From assembly GCA_016200325.1 (NCBI GenBank), contig JACQEZ010000004.1, forward strand, positions 47,782 through 111,781: 64,000 nucleotides of DNA. The letters are read 5' to 3'. Each line of letters opens with the position of its first letter. Positions within the stretch are counted from its first letter, which is position 1. Source of the DNA: Candidatus Manganitrophaceae bacterium. GTDB lineage: Bacteria; Nitrospirota; Nitrospiria; SBBL01; Manganitrophaceae. This document shows positions 1 through 8,176 of this stretch, piece by piece. The position numbers and the translations under genes are program-made. The notes under the pieces are model-generated. The model saw only the letters and a list, made by a program, of their open reading frames with translations. It was not told where the DNA came from and searched no databases.

Positions 1-258
1 TCTCTCGATGATGATCGACTCGTCATCATCCGGCTCAGCCCCTTCGGTCTGCGCCAACTTCGCGATATAATGGTTGGCCCAGGAAAGATAGATACCGCTG
101 GCATCTTTCATCGCGAGGGCACCTTTCACCAACTGCTGGAGCTCTTCCTCATCCTTCCCTTGCTGTCTCATCTCCTCGATCTTATCTTCGAACTGCTGAT
201 TTAGACCCTGCATCGCTTGAATCACATTTGCGAGCGCTTGCTCGACATTGTTCGACAT
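1..258 (-). CDS. Small acidic protein, 3' end outside window (partial)
   Basis: The reading frame starts at ATG 258 behind a strong AAGGAGGAG ribosome site and runs off the left edge of the window. The 86 visible residues are acidic and mostly helical, rich in Glu and Gln (EDKIEEMRQQG), without cysteines or a signal peptide, which suggests a short coiled coil. It lies 100 bp downstream of the OFOR delta subunit gene but behind a strong hairpin, so it may be transcribed separately. I do not recognise the family. An accessory protein of the oxidoreductase is possible from position alone. Confidence 0.6.
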   Translation of the reverse strand, partial: MSNNVEQALANVIQAMQGLNQQFEDKIEEMRQQGKDEEELQQLVKGALAMKDASGIYLSWANHYIAKLAQTEGAEPDDDESIIIER

Positions 259-307
259 CGACTCCTCCTTAATAAATGGAAACACGCAACCTGAACGCGA
301 TCATAAC

Positions 308-343
308 AAAAGGCCCCACCGCTGACAAGCGATGGGGCCTTTT
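308..343 (-). terminator. Rho-independent terminator after the OFOR operon
   Basis: A 16-bp stem with one C/A mismatch and a GACA loop is flanked by A and T tracts, so it could stop transcription on both strands. It lies just after the delta subunit gene and marks the 3' end of the OFOR operon. Confidence 0.85.
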
Positions 344-359
344 AATTTAAAAATTAACC

Positions 360-572
360 TTATCGATGAACCAATCGGATGGCATTGTGCTTCGCAGCGG
401 AGCAGACCACCACGCAAAGCTCGCATCCCTTGCATCGCTGCTCGACGACCACCGCCACCTTTTTTGTTTTATCAAAAAGAATCGTATCGGCCTCGGGACA
501 ATACATGATGCAGAGTCGGCATCCCTTATGGGCCACACACGCTTCGTCAACTACTTCAGCAACAGCATACAT
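360..572 (-). CDS. porD: 2-oxoacid:ferredoxin oxidoreductase delta subunit (2x[4Fe-4S] ferredoxin-like)
   Basis: This 70-residue protein carries two clusters of four cysteines, C12/C18/C21/C25 and C47/C50/C53/C57. The second has the CxxCxxCxxxC spacing of bacterial ferredoxins; the first has a wider gap between its first two cysteines. Small dicluster subunits of this kind pass electrons from the TPP-binding subunit of pyruvate or 2-oxoglutarate synthase to ferredoxin. The start at ATG 572 is preceded by GAGGAGGAG. It is the last gene of the operon, 22 bp after the gamma gene. The symbol is by analogy; the sequence does not fix pyruvate against 2-oxoglutarate. Confidence 0.85.
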   Translation of the reverse strand: MYAVAEVVDEACVAHKGCRLCIMYCPEADTILFDKTKKVAVVVEQRCKGCELCVVVCSAAKHNAIRLVHR

Positions 573-594
573 TACTTAACTCTCCTCCTCGAAC

Positions 595-1281
595 TTAGAC
601 CAACATGGGGGTCTTAATCGTTTCAGCCCAAGCGACACCGAGATCGAAACCCCGTCGAATCGTATCCATATTCTTCGCCAAGAGCTGCTCTTTCTTGGCA
701 AACTTCTTCTTGATCGCCTCATCCAATGTGGCCGTTCCCCCGGAGGCGACATACTTTTTACCGAACCGATCTTGCAGCGCCGCTTCCATCGCTTCCATGG
801 CGACAATCTTGGTCGCTCCCATTAAGGCGCCGAGCATGCTCATGTTGGTGGCCAACTCGGTCCCTGCAATTTCAACCGCCAGGGTCGTTGCGGGAACATA
901 AAAGATCGGAACATTCATCTTGTCTAAAAAGCCGAGGTCATCATTTGAAAGAGGAAGCGGCTCATCCGAGTTGATCATTAGAATACCGCCCGCTTTAATC
1001 CCCGAGTAGAAAGGCATTGTGTAACACTTTCCGAGGGTGATCACCTGGGGATGGAAGACCATGATGACATCGGGATAGACCAACTCGCCCCGATCGTAGA
1101 TTCGCTCACCGGCAATCCGCACATAGCTTTCGGCGGGGGCCATTCTCTTCTCGGCCCCGAAGAAGGGATTCGAAATCGCATGCTTCCCTTCCTTGGAGGC
1201 GGCGGTCGCCAGAACATGGGCTGAGGTCACAACCCCTTGTCCTCCCAATCCGGACATTCGTATGTTGACGCGCTTTCTCAT
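595..1281 (-). CDS. porG: 2-oxoacid:ferredoxin oxidoreductase gamma subunit
   Basis: The 228-residue product begins MRKRVNIRMSGLGGQGVV, the glycine-rich opening typical of OFOR gamma subunits, and keeps the later FFGAEKRMAPAESYVRI segment. Gamma subunits form part of the alpha/beta/gamma/delta core that decarboxylates 2-oxoacids to acyl-CoA, or runs in reverse in the reductive TCA cycle. An open frame extends upstream to 1455, but that part overlaps the beta gene in another frame and has no family resemblance, so ATG 1281 is chosen. It lies 10 bp downstream of the beta gene. Confidence 0.92.
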   Translation of the reverse strand: MRKRVNIRMSGLGGQGVVTSAHVLATAASKEGKHAISNPFFGAEKRMAPAESYVRIAGERIYDRGELVYPDVIMVFHPQVITLGKCYTMPFYSGIKAGGILMINSDEPLPLSNDDLGFLDKMNVPIFYVPATTLAVEIAGTELATNMSMLGALMGATKIVAMEAMEAALQDRFGKKYVASGGTATLDEAIKKKFAKKEQLLAKNMDTIRRGFDLGVAWAETIKTPMLV

Positions 1282-1291
1282 GGCTGACTCC

Positions 1292-2179
1292 TTAGGCCTG
1301 CGAGGGTATCGCCGCCGGTTTCTTTTCCTTTTCCAAGCTGGCCAAATAGGCTTTCGCTTCCTCGGAGATATATTCCTTAAAGGCGAAGCGCTCATTCGGA
1401 CCTTCGGAATCCCGCATCTCTTGGAGACCCTCCATCGCCTGCTTTCCAATCTCAAGAATACAGGGGGTGTAGAGCTGGATGTAGGTCGGGCCGACCTCGC
1501 GGGCGATCAGAATGCCCTGGCGAATCGCCTTTTCAACCCGATTCGGCTTGCTGACGGTGAGGGTCGCCACATAGTGGCATCCCGACTCCTCGGCAATCTC
1601 CGGAAGGCGAACCTTGTCGAATTTCTTTCCGGCCGGCGCCATCTTGGAGACGAACCCCTTCTGCATCAGTCCGCTTTCCTGTCCACCGGTATTGGCATAG
1701 AGCTCATTGTCGAAACAGATCGTCAGAAACTTCTCTTGGCGGAACCAGGACTGAAGGGTCATGTCGAGACCGATGTCCACCGTGGCACCATCTCCGGCCA
1801 AGACCACCACATCTTTCACCTTGCCGGGAAAGCGGTAGGCCAGCGCTCGCTTCAGACCCGATGCGACGGCATTTTGGTTTCCGAACAGAGAATGGATGTT
1901 GTGAACCGCTACATGGGGGAAAACCAAGCTGGTACATCCGGTCGAGCCGACCATGACGGTGTCTTCCGGGTTCGGGAGACAGGCCATGACATAACGGAAG
2001 GCGATCGATTCCGGGCACCCTGCGCAGAGCGAGTGTTCTTCAATTAACTCTTTTGCAATACCGACATCTTTCCAGCCGCGCCCTTCTTTTCCGTATGTCG
2101 CGCTATCGACCAGCTCACGATATTCGGGAGGCATGATGTCATAAAACTCATCACAAATTTTGATCTTCTCCTTACCCAT
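1292..2179 (-). CDS. porB: 2-oxoacid:ferredoxin oxidoreductase beta subunit (TPP-binding)
   Basis: This 295-residue subunit has the early SLCAGCPES cysteine pair for an Fe-S cluster and the TPP/Mg signature GDGATVDIGL followed by FDNELYANTGGQ. The NTGxQ form is closer to pyruvate synthases than to 2-oxoglutarate synthases, which favours pyruvate weakly. The start at ATG 2179 has GGAGG just upstream and overlaps the alpha stop by 8 bp, consistent with translational coupling. The upstream extension to 2227 lies inside alpha and is rejected. Confidence 0.93.
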   Translation of the reverse strand: MGKEKIKICDEFYDIMPPEYRELVDSATYGKEGRGWKDVGIAKELIEEHSLCAGCPESIAFRYVMACLPNPEDTVMVGSTGCTSLVFPHVAVHNIHSLFGNQNAVASGLKRALAYRFPGKVKDVVVLAGDGATVDIGLDMTLQSWFRQEKFLTICFDNELYANTGGQESGLMQKGFVSKMAPAGKKFDKVRLPEIAEESGCHYVATLTVSKPNRVEKAIRQGILIAREVGPTYIQLYTPCILEIGKQAMEGLQEMRDSEGPNERFAFKEYISEEAKAYLASLEKEKKPAAIPSQA

Positions 2180-3371
2180 GGACAACCTCCTTTTTACCAG
2201 CAAGAACCTTCTTGATCTCTTCCACAATCACCTCAGGGGGCATCGTCATTCCGCCCGCCACATGCGGTCCATCAATCACCCGGTGGTTGTCGGGGATCAC
2301 CGCCTTAATCTCACGCGCCATCCAGCCGACCACATTGAACTCCGGCACAAAGATCAGCTTGGCATTCTTCGTCGCCTGACGGATCTCTTCATGAGGGAAG
2401 GGGCGGAGTGTCTTTACCTTCACAATACCGACACGGATCCCCTCCTCCGCCAAGAGACGAATCGCTTCCCGCCCCTGGGCAACGGCGGTTCCGGACGAAA
2501 CGATCAGGATCTCCGCATCGCTGTTCTCTTCCTCAATCAATCCTCCGATAAGACGGATCGTATGCTTCCGGGAGCGTTCGATGGCGGCCCGAATTTCTTG
2601 CTGCCAACTGGCGTGAGTCGCATAGCTGATGTAGTTGCTCTTCATGACGAAAGGATCACGCATCATCCGAACCGGGGGAACTTCCATATCCATGCAGGGA
2701 ACCGGAGAGCGGTATGGGTTGTAAGGAGGAAGCGCGATATCCGCAGAGGGGATCATCACCATATCTTTGGTATGGCTGACGAAGAAGCCGTCGATCACGA
2801 TCGCGATCGGAAGATGGACATCCGGTTCCTCGGCAACGATATAACCTTTCAGAAGATAATCGAGGAGTTCTTGGGCGGTCTCGGCATGCCAGATCAGCAT
2901 CCCGGTATCGAGAATCATCCCCAGCTCAAGGGTATCCGGCTGAATATTTAAAGGAGAGTTGATACCGCGGACCATCACGTTGATCAGAATCGGGAGACGG
3001 GATCCGGCCCACATCGGAAAGTTTTCATAGGCGCGGAGGGTTCCCGGCCCGGAGGTGGTGGTAAAGACGCGGGCACCGCCGAAAGAGGCTCCGGCGCACT
3101 GCGACATCACGGCAAATTCACTCTCTCCCCGGAAGTAGTCTCCGACGTAGCCTTCAACATAAAGATCGCCGACCATCGCCGCCGCTTCGCTCTGTGGGGT
3201 AATCGGGTAGGCGACAGAAATATCGACGCTCGCCCGACGGATCGCCTCACGGACGACCTCGCTCCCGGTCATAAAATGTTGCTGCCGTGGAGCCTCAAAA
3301 AAGAGATATTCCGGGTCAACGATTTTCTGGCCCTTCTTATTAATTGTACCGATTACCGAATTCGCTTCCAT
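2172..3371 (-). CDS. porA: 2-oxoacid:ferredoxin oxidoreductase alpha subunit
   Basis: The 399-residue protein shows MTGSEVVREAIRRA and AYPITPQSEAAAMVGDLY near residues 35-70, the pyrimidine-binding signature of OFOR alpha subunits, and a C-terminal transketolase-like domain. It pairs with beta to form the TPP active site. The start at ATG 3371 follows AGGAGGGG at good spacing. It is the second gene of the operon, 53 bp after the 208-residue epsilon-like gene. In organisms with the reductive TCA cycle this enzyme type fixes CO2; whether it does so here cannot be read from the DNA. Confidence 0.94.
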   Translation of the reverse strand: MEANSVIGTINKKGQKIVDPEYLFFEAPRQQHFMTGSEVVREAIRRASVDISVAYPITPQSEAAAMVGDLYVEGYVGDYFRGESEFAVMSQCAGASFGGARVFTTTSGPGTLRAYENFPMWAGSRLPILINVMVRGINSPLNIQPDTLELGMILDTGMLIWHAETAQELLDYLLKGYIVAEEPDVHLPIAIVIDGFFVSHTKDMVMIPSADIALPPYNPYRSPVPCMDMEVPPVRMMRDPFVMKSNYISYATHASWQQEIRAAIERSRKHTIRLIGGLIEEENSDAEILIVSSGTAVAQGREAIRLLAEEGIRVGIVKVKTLRPFPHEEIRQATKNAKLIFVPEFNVVGWMAREIKAVIPDNHRVIDGPHVAGGMTMPPEVIVEEIKKVLAGKKEVVHG

Positions 3372-3424
3372 ATTGGTCCCCTCCTAAAATTAGGATTTAG
3401 GGTCTGCAACTCGCCCACATTCGC

Positions 3425-4051
3425 TTAAGCCTTTGAAACAGCCACTCCGCTCGGGCTGGCATAAACACCGGATGCCTTCGCCTTTCGAACCGCCTCTGTA
3501 AACTTCCAGATCTTCTCCGGTGTTGCATCCCGGAAGGTGAGCATCGCATCTTCATGACCCGCCTGCGCACACATCGCGACCGTGTAGCAGTTCGTCCCAC
3601 CCCGAATAATTTTTAAAGAGAGGTTCGCCTGATGACAATGGACACCGACAAACATACAGACGTCGATCTTATTATGCCATATAGTTAAATTGGGATGATT
3701 GGGGTTGATCTCGACTTCAGGATTGATCTTTGGATACTTCGGCCGATAGTCCGGCATCGGGATAAGCAAAGCGCCGGGATTGTGCGACTTAAGTTCATCA
3801 TAAAGGGCTTTGATGGCGGTTGCTTTTTTTGCGGCCTTTTCGTTCCAATTCCAAAGAACCAATGGACCCGGGAAGATCGTCGGCACCTTGGCCATCAAAA
3901 ATTGCTTCGCAGCCTCATCCATTGCGATGTCTTCATGAACGATATCGCCATGGATAAGCGCCTGGCCCGGATCCGGCAGGACAACGCCCGCACAGGCAGC
4001 AGAAGGAGGTAAGAAGGCTTCGGGACCAGGTAAGACGCGATACTTTGGCAT
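3425..4051 (-). CDS. Probable epsilon-type accessory subunit of the 2-oxoacid:ferredoxin oxidoreductase
   Basis: This 208-residue soluble protein is the first gene of the OFOR operon (ATG 4051, SD AAGGGAG). Its second half has spaced His and Cys residues (DVCMFVGVHCHQANL, CYTVAMCAQAGHEDAM) that could bind metal or an Fe-S cluster. From memory, Hydrogenobacter-type five-subunit pyruvate synthases have an extra epsilon subunit of about this size encoded first, and databases often label such proteins as CO dehydrogenase beta-like. The epsilon assignment rests on position, size and that recollection. The biochemical role is not established by the sequence. Confidence 0.65.
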   Translation of the reverse strand: MPKYRVLPGPEAFLPPSAACAGVVLPDPGQALIHGDIVHEDIAMDEAAKQFLMAKVPTIFPGPLVLWNWNEKAAKKATAIKALYDELKSHNPGALLIPMPDYRPKYPKINPEVEINPNHPNLTIWHNKIDVCMFVGVHCHQANLSLKIIRGGTNCYTVAMCAQAGHEDAMLTFRDATPEKIWKFTEAVRKAKASGVYASPSGVAVSKA

Positions 4052-4198
4052 CGACAGAACTCCCTTCGAGACTCAATGAACCATATGATTAAACGAGGCT
4101 TTTCAAGGCACTCCAGAAGAAAAGACCGAAGGCTTTCAGCTGGCCTTTTCAACGCTCAATTAGCTAAATTCTCTTGAAATAACAAGATAATTGCTAAA

Positions 4199-4240
4199 AG
4201 GGTATGTCAAAAGATAGCATACCCCCTCTGATCTCGTCAA
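4199..4240 (-). promoter_or_regulatory. Putative OFOR operon promoter with inverted-repeat operator
   Basis: On the minus strand TTGACG (4240-4235) and TATCTT (4216-4211) are 18 bp apart. A perfect inverted repeat GGGTATG-N11-CATACCC (4200-4224) overlaps the spacer end, the -10 box and the expected transcription start. A repressor bound there would block the promoter. The leader to the first gene would be about 150 nt. Confidence 0.5.
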
Positions 4241-4247
4241 GGGAATT

Positions 4248-4850
4248 TTATGAAATTTCGCGTCTTCCTTCGAGTGATTTGGCAAGGGTCACCTCATCGG
4301 CATATTCTAAATCGACACCGACCGGAATGCCGCAGGCGATCCGGGTGACCTTGATATGAAGTGGCTTAATAAGACGGGTAAGATATATGGCGGTCGCTTC
4401 GCCTTCTATGTTCGGATTGGTGGCGATGATGACCTCCGAAATTCCCCCCTTTTCAAGCCGTTCGATGAGATTACGGATGGTGAGATCGGCTCCATTCGAG
4501 CCGGAGAGGGGCGAGACCGCTCCCAATAAGACATGGTAGAGCCCTTTGTACTCTCCCGTCCGTTCAATTGCGTAGAGGGTGCTCGGCTCTTCCACCACCA
4601 GAACCTTTTGCGCATCCCGGTTGGGGCTAGCACAAATGGTACAGATTTCCCCTTCCGCAATGTTATTGCAAATTTTACAGAAAGTGAGGAGATCCTTCAC
4701 ATCGATAATGGCCCGGCCGATTTTTTTTGCCTCTTCCGTCGGCATCTTTAAGATATAAAAAGCCATCCGCTGAGCCGACTTTCTCCCCACACTGGGAAGC
4801 TCCATCAGCTGCTCAATCAAATATGCAAACTTTCCTTTTTGATCCATCAT
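4248..4850 (-). CDS. recR: Recombination mediator protein RecR
   Basis: The ~200-residue product matches RecR in length and layout: a helix-hairpin-helix near the N terminus (LPSVGRKSAQRMA), a four-cysteine zinc finger (CKICNNIAEGEICTIC) around residues 57-73, then a Toprim domain with VVEEPSTL. RecR works with RecO/RecF to load RecA at gaps. It follows ebfC and dnaX on the same strand, the common bacterial order. GTG 4853, ATG 4850 and ATG 4847 are all possible starts and none has a clear ribosome site. Confidence 0.95.
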   Translation of the reverse strand: MMDQKGKFAYLIEQLMELPSVGRKSAQRMAFYILKMPTEEAKKIGRAIIDVKDLLTFCKICNNIAEGEICTICASPNRDAQKVLVVEEPSTLYAIERTGEYKGLYHVLLGAVSPLSGSNGADLTIRNLIERLEKGGISEVIIATNPNIEGEATAIYLTRLIKPLHIKVTRIACGIPVGVDLEYADEVTLAKSLEGRREIS

Positions 4851-4931
4851 CACTTAAGTAAAATAAACGGGAACAACACGCCCCCTTTTGATGCCAGGGG
4901 ACAAAAGCATCTTAACCATTAAACGGGCCGA

Positions 4932-5252
4932 TTAAAATAATCCGGGGATGTTTAACCCACCGGTCATCCCCTTCATCTCCTCCGCCATGAGCTCCTGGCT
5001 CTTCCGGAGTCCTTCATTTACCGCCGCCACGATCAGGTCCTGGAGCATTTCAACATCACCCGATTTAACCACTTCCGGATCGATGGTCAAAGAGAGGAGC
5101 TGCTGTTTGCCGCTCACCTTTGCCGTCACCATCCCTCCGCCGGAGGAGGCCTCGACCGTTTTTTTAGCCGCCTCTTCTTGCAGCTTCGCCATCCGCTCCT
5201 GAAGGGCCTGCGCCTGTCTCATGATATCGCCGAGCATTTTTTTATTCGACAT
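4932..5252 (-). CDS. ebfC: YbaB/EbfC-family nucleoid-associated protein
   Basis: The protein has 106 residues, standard for the family, with an N-terminal helix (MRQAQALQERMAKLQEEAAK) and the conserved GGGMVTAKVSG and LTIDPEVV strands. EbfC-type proteins form small DNA-binding dimers. The start at ATG 5252 follows AGGAG, 24 bp downstream of the dnaX stop, so the two are cotranscribed. Confidence 0.95.
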   Translation of the reverse strand: MSNKKMLGDIMRQAQALQERMAKLQEEAAKKTVEASSGGGMVTAKVSGKQQLLSLTIDPEVVKSGDVEMLQDLIVAAVNEGLRKSQELMAEEMKGMTGGLNIPGLF

Positions 5253-5276
5253 GATGACTCCTACCCAAGTGTCCTC

Positions 5277-6959
5277 TTAACCTCCCTGCTTGGTCTCAAT
5301 CACCTCTCCACCCAGGAGACGCAAGGCCTCTTGAACCAGAGGATGGGACGGGGCCGGATCATTCGACCTTTTCTTCTCAGAAAAGGGAACAGCCCTCGCT
5401 TTGGCCCCTTGAAGGTCGATTAACTCCAACGCCATTTCTTTCTGGAAGTGGCCTTTTAATGAAGCGCCCACGAGTTTTTGATTTTCTTCTTTCTGGATAA
5501 GCGGAATTAAAAATGACTCCGAATATCCTATTTTAATCCTTTGGTCACTGATTTCCAAGAGGGTTCCCTGCTCAAGATAGGAGCCGAGACTCGGACGCTT
5601 CTCCTTCATCTCTAAAACTACTTTTCTCCAAAGCGCACTTTTATCGGGATCGGTCTCCCGCGTCGCTCCCGCAACATCCGGAGCCCCTTTCTGCGGGAGC
5701 GGTTTTTCGGCGGGCGACTTCTTCTCAATCGTCTTGATTGGAGCGGCCGTCTTAAATGGAGCGGCCGCCTCCGGCATCCTCGACGACAGTCCCGGCTCCG
5801 CCGTACTCGTATTACTACCCCCCAGCGCCTGCAGTCGATCGAGAATCTCTTCGATCGGTTGAAGATGGGAGAGGGCGATCGCCTTCATCAAGGCAACCTC
5901 AAAGAGAAGATGCGGATGCGACGCGGAGCGGATCTCCGCCTGCAAACGGGCGAATAAAGAAAAAAGACGCTGCAAGTCATCGATCGAAAAAAGGGCCGCC
6001 TCCGCGCGGATCTCCTCGATCTCTTCTCGGGGAAGATCGATCCACCCCTCCGCCTCCCCGAGATGTTGCACGATAATCAGATGGCGCAGATGCTCCAGCC
6101 AATCGGCCAAGAACTGCCGAAGATCATATCCTTTATCGGCGATCTCCTTCGCCAGTTCAAGGGCCCCCTCGGCATTCCGCTCGTGAATCGCCCGGACCAA
6201 CGCATGAAATCGCGCCTCGCCGATCCGGCCCAAAAGGGTGAAGAGGTCCTCCTCCTTGACCTCCTGTCCGCCATAGGCGATCGCTTGATCGAGCAAGCTC
6301 AAGGCATCCCGCATACTCCCCTCGGACGCCTTTGCAATCAGCACCAAACCCCGTTCGCTGAATTGGACCTTCCGATCTTCGGTGACGCGGCGCAGTTGCG
6401 CGATGATCTCCTGACGGGAGATCCGGCGGAAAACAAAATGCTGGCAGCGGGACAGAATCGTCGCAGGAATCTTGTGCGATTCGGTCGTGGCAAAGACGAA
6501 GACTAGATGGGGCGGCGGCTCTTCCAGCGTCTTGAGAAGCGCGTTGAAGGCGGCGTTCGAGAGCATATGGACTTCATCGATGATGTAGATCTTGTATTTG
6601 CCCCCCAGCGGGAGGTATTTGACCTTCTCGCGGAGCTCGCGGACATCATCCACGCCGGTATTCGACGCGCCGTCGATTTCCACCACATCGACCGCGCGCC
6701 CTTCGGTGATCTCTTTACAGGAGTCGCATCGGTTACAGGGGCTCGCTCCTTGCGGGGTGGGACAATTGAGGGCTTTGGCCAAGAGCCGGGCCATCGTGGT
6801 CTTTCCGACCCCCCGGATCCCGGAAAAGAGATAGGCCTGCGCGACCCTTCTCTTTTGGACGGCGTTCATCAGGGTGGTCGCGACATGATGCTGTCCGATC
6901 ACCTCCTCAAAGGTTTGAGGCCGCCATTTTCTCGCCGAGACTTGATATGGATTCGCCAT
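5277..6959 (-). CDS. dnaX: DNA polymerase III subunit gamma/tau
   Basis: The 560-residue protein contains the clamp-loader ATPase core: Walker A (GIRGVGKTTMA), a four-cysteine zinc module (NCPTP...CNRCDSC), Walker B IIDEVHMLS and the SRC sensor (SRCQHFVF). About 190 residues after the AAA+ and collar domains form a Pro/Ala/Lys-rich linker and a C-terminal domain of tau type. The start at ATG 6959 has AAGGA upstream. No A-AAA-AAG slippery site was seen, so a separate gamma product by frameshift is not predicted. It leads dnaX-ebfC-recR. Confidence 0.96.
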   Translation of the reverse strand: MANPYQVSARKWRPQTFEEVIGQHHVATTLMNAVQKRRVAQAYLFSGIRGVGKTTMARLLAKALNCPTPQGASPCNRCDSCKEITEGRAVDVVEIDGASNTGVDDVRELREKVKYLPLGGKYKIYIIDEVHMLSNAAFNALLKTLEEPPPHLVFVFATTESHKIPATILSRCQHFVFRRISRQEIIAQLRRVTEDRKVQFSERGLVLIAKASEGSMRDALSLLDQAIAYGGQEVKEEDLFTLLGRIGEARFHALVRAIHERNAEGALELAKEIADKGYDLRQFLADWLEHLRHLIIVQHLGEAEGWIDLPREEIEEIRAEAALFSIDDLQRLFSLFARLQAEIRSASHPHLLFEVALMKAIALSHLQPIEEILDRLQALGGSNTSTAEPGLSSRMPEAAAPFKTAAPIKTIEKKSPAEKPLPQKGAPDVAGATRETDPDKSALWRKVVLEMKEKRPSLGSYLEQGTLLEISDQRIKIGYSESFLIPLIQKEENQKLVGASLKGHFQKEMALELIDLQGAKARAVPFSEKKRSNDPAPSHPLVQEALRLLGGEVIETKQGG

Positions 6960-7032
6960 TCCGTGTCCTTCGATAGCTCATTGGGCAATCGCTTATGGTG
7001 AAAAAGGGATGGAACCATCTCCTTGGGAAAGG

Positions 7033-7159
7033 TGCACTCGATGGAGAGACCAGGTGAACCTGCGGCACATAGGAGGGCCCATTTACCGTTGCTTCCTTCC
7101 GGACCTGGCGGGGTTCATAGGTTCCTATTGCACAGGGCCCGGTCCCTCCATCGAATGCA
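7033..7159 (-). ncRNA. ffs: Small signal recognition particle RNA (4.5S type)
   Basis: Read on the minus strand, the segment has the bacterial SRP RNA apical loop (AGGTCCGGAAGGAAGCA) and long complementary ends (TGCATTCGATGGAG with CTCCATCGAGTGCA) forming one hairpin. SRP RNA binds Ffh for membrane-protein targeting. It lies between tRNA-Ser and dnaX, a common location. Ends are set by pairing and may be off by several nt. Confidence 0.93.
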
Positions 7160-7179
7160 TCTTACATTGAAAGCTGAAT

Positions 7180-7272
7180 TGGCGGAGAGAGGGGGATTTG
7201 AACCCCCGAGGCAGCTTTTGACCGCCTACACGATTTCCAGTCGTGCTCCTTCAGCCGCTCGGACATCTCTCC
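7180..7272 (-). tRNA. tRNA-Ser (anticodon GGA)
   Basis: The gene folds as a type II tRNA with acceptor GGAGAGA/TCTCTCC, anticodon stem CACGA/TCGTG around loop CTGGAAA, a long variable arm and an encoded CCA. The GGA anticodon reads UCC and UCU. Confidence 0.96.
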
Positions 7273-7351
7273 GTAAATAAAAACGTTCAGCAATCAGCCG
7301 ACCCCTTAAGCGTTCCGAGCGGACGGCTGCGTGCTGATGGCTGTGTTAACC

Positions 7352-7443
7352 TGGCGGAGAGAGAGGGATTCGAACCCCCGGTGGGGTTACCCCCACATCT
7401 GATTTCGAGTCAGACGCCTTCAACCGGACTCGGCCATCTCTCC
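7352..7443 (-). tRNA. tRNA-Ser (anticodon CGA)
   Basis: This is a type II tRNA with the same acceptor stem as its neighbour, anticodon stem TCTGA/TCAGA around CTCGAAA, a variable arm pairing GTGGGG with CCCCAC, and an encoded CCA. The CGA anticodon reads UCG. It is followed by a second tRNA-Ser and the SRP RNA on the same strand. Confidence 0.96.
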
Positions 7444-7507
7444 ATAAACCTGCTGTTCACGCTGACTGCTGTCTCGGCTTTAGGTCGTACCGGGAATCTC
7501 CGGGAAT

Positions 7508-8011
7508 CTAATTGATCGCCCGTTCCGATCGCAAGCGGGAGAAAAAAAGATGAAGCAACCGCTCGGACTCTGCTGCAAGAAGACCGCCGATCACCTCTAT
7601 CCGGTGATTGAACCGAGGCTCGCGCACCACCTCCAGCACAGAGCCGCAGGCCCCCGCCTTTAGATCGGCCGCGCCGTAGACCAGACGCTGAATGCGCGCT
7701 TGAATTAAAGCACCGGCACACATTGCGCAAGGCTCCAGCGTTACATAGAGGGTTCCGCCCAGTCGCCAGCGACCCAGTTTTTCCGCCGTCCGTCGGATCG
7801 CAAGCATCTCGGCATGTGCCGTCGGATCGTGCCGGCGCTCTTTCAAGTTATAGGCGCTGACGACAACCCCCTCCCCGCAAACCAACACAGCCCCGACCGG
7901 CACCTCTCCCTCGGCCGCGGCCGACTCCGCCGCGCTCAAGGCGATCCGCATGAACCGCTCATCCTGCTCGGTCGGGGAGACATGCGCATAAGGCTGGACC
8001 GTGGAGATCAT
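7508..8011 (-). CDS. tadA: tRNA-specific adenosine deaminase TadA
   Basis: This 167-residue deaminase has the zinc and proton-shuttle motif HAE (H66, E68) and PCAMC (C95, C98), with the TadA-type ending FNHRIEVIGG. TadA converts A34 to inosine in tRNA-Arg(ACG). The frame is open back to TTG 8047, but that TTG belongs to a TTGACA -35 box, so ATG 8011 is preferred. The -10 box ends 7 nt before this ATG, which predicts a leaderless mRNA. Confidence 0.93.
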   Translation of the reverse strand: MISTVQPYAHVSPTEQDERFMRIALSAAESAAAEGEVPVGAVLVCGEGVVVSAYNLKERRHDPTAHAEMLAIRRTAEKLGRWRLGGTLYVTLEPCAMCAGALIQARIQRLVYGAADLKAGACGSVLEVVREPRFNHRIEVIGGLLAAESERLLHLFFSRLRSERAIN

Positions 8012-8018
8012 TCGACCG

Positions 8019-8047
8019 ATTCTAGGGAATTCAGCCACGCTTGTCAA
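8019..8047 (-). promoter_or_regulatory. Sigma-70-type promoter of tadA, leaderless layout
   Basis: TTGACA (8047-8042) and TAGAAT (8024-8019) are separated by 17 bp. Only 7 nt lie between the -10 box and ATG 8011, so transcription should begin at or next to the start codon. Confidence 0.65.
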
Positions 8048-8112
8048 GGTTACATTGGCTTATCTTCGACATTCCGCTACGGGGAAAGACAAAACATCAA
8101 TCGGTCAAAAAC

Positions 8113-8141
8113 TTGCCCGATTTTCACAATTACTGTATAGT
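8113..8141 (+). promoter_or_regulatory. Putative promoter of the 8177-10117 operon
   Basis: TTGCCC and TATAGT are 17 bp apart, with a predicted start near 8148 and a leader of about 30 nt before the TTG start at 8177. Confidence 0.45.
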
Positions 8142-8176
8142 ACGTTGAACCATTATGACGAAGAGGGACACCGACC

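Noticed and set aside
595..1455. Longer frame for the OFOR gamma subunit
   Set aside because: The extra residues overlap the beta gene in another frame and lack family similarity; ATG 1281 gives a normal gamma subunit.
5277..6959. Programmed frameshift in dnaX producing a short gamma form
   Set aside because: No A-AAA-AAG type slippery heptamer with a following hairpin was seen in the reading frame.
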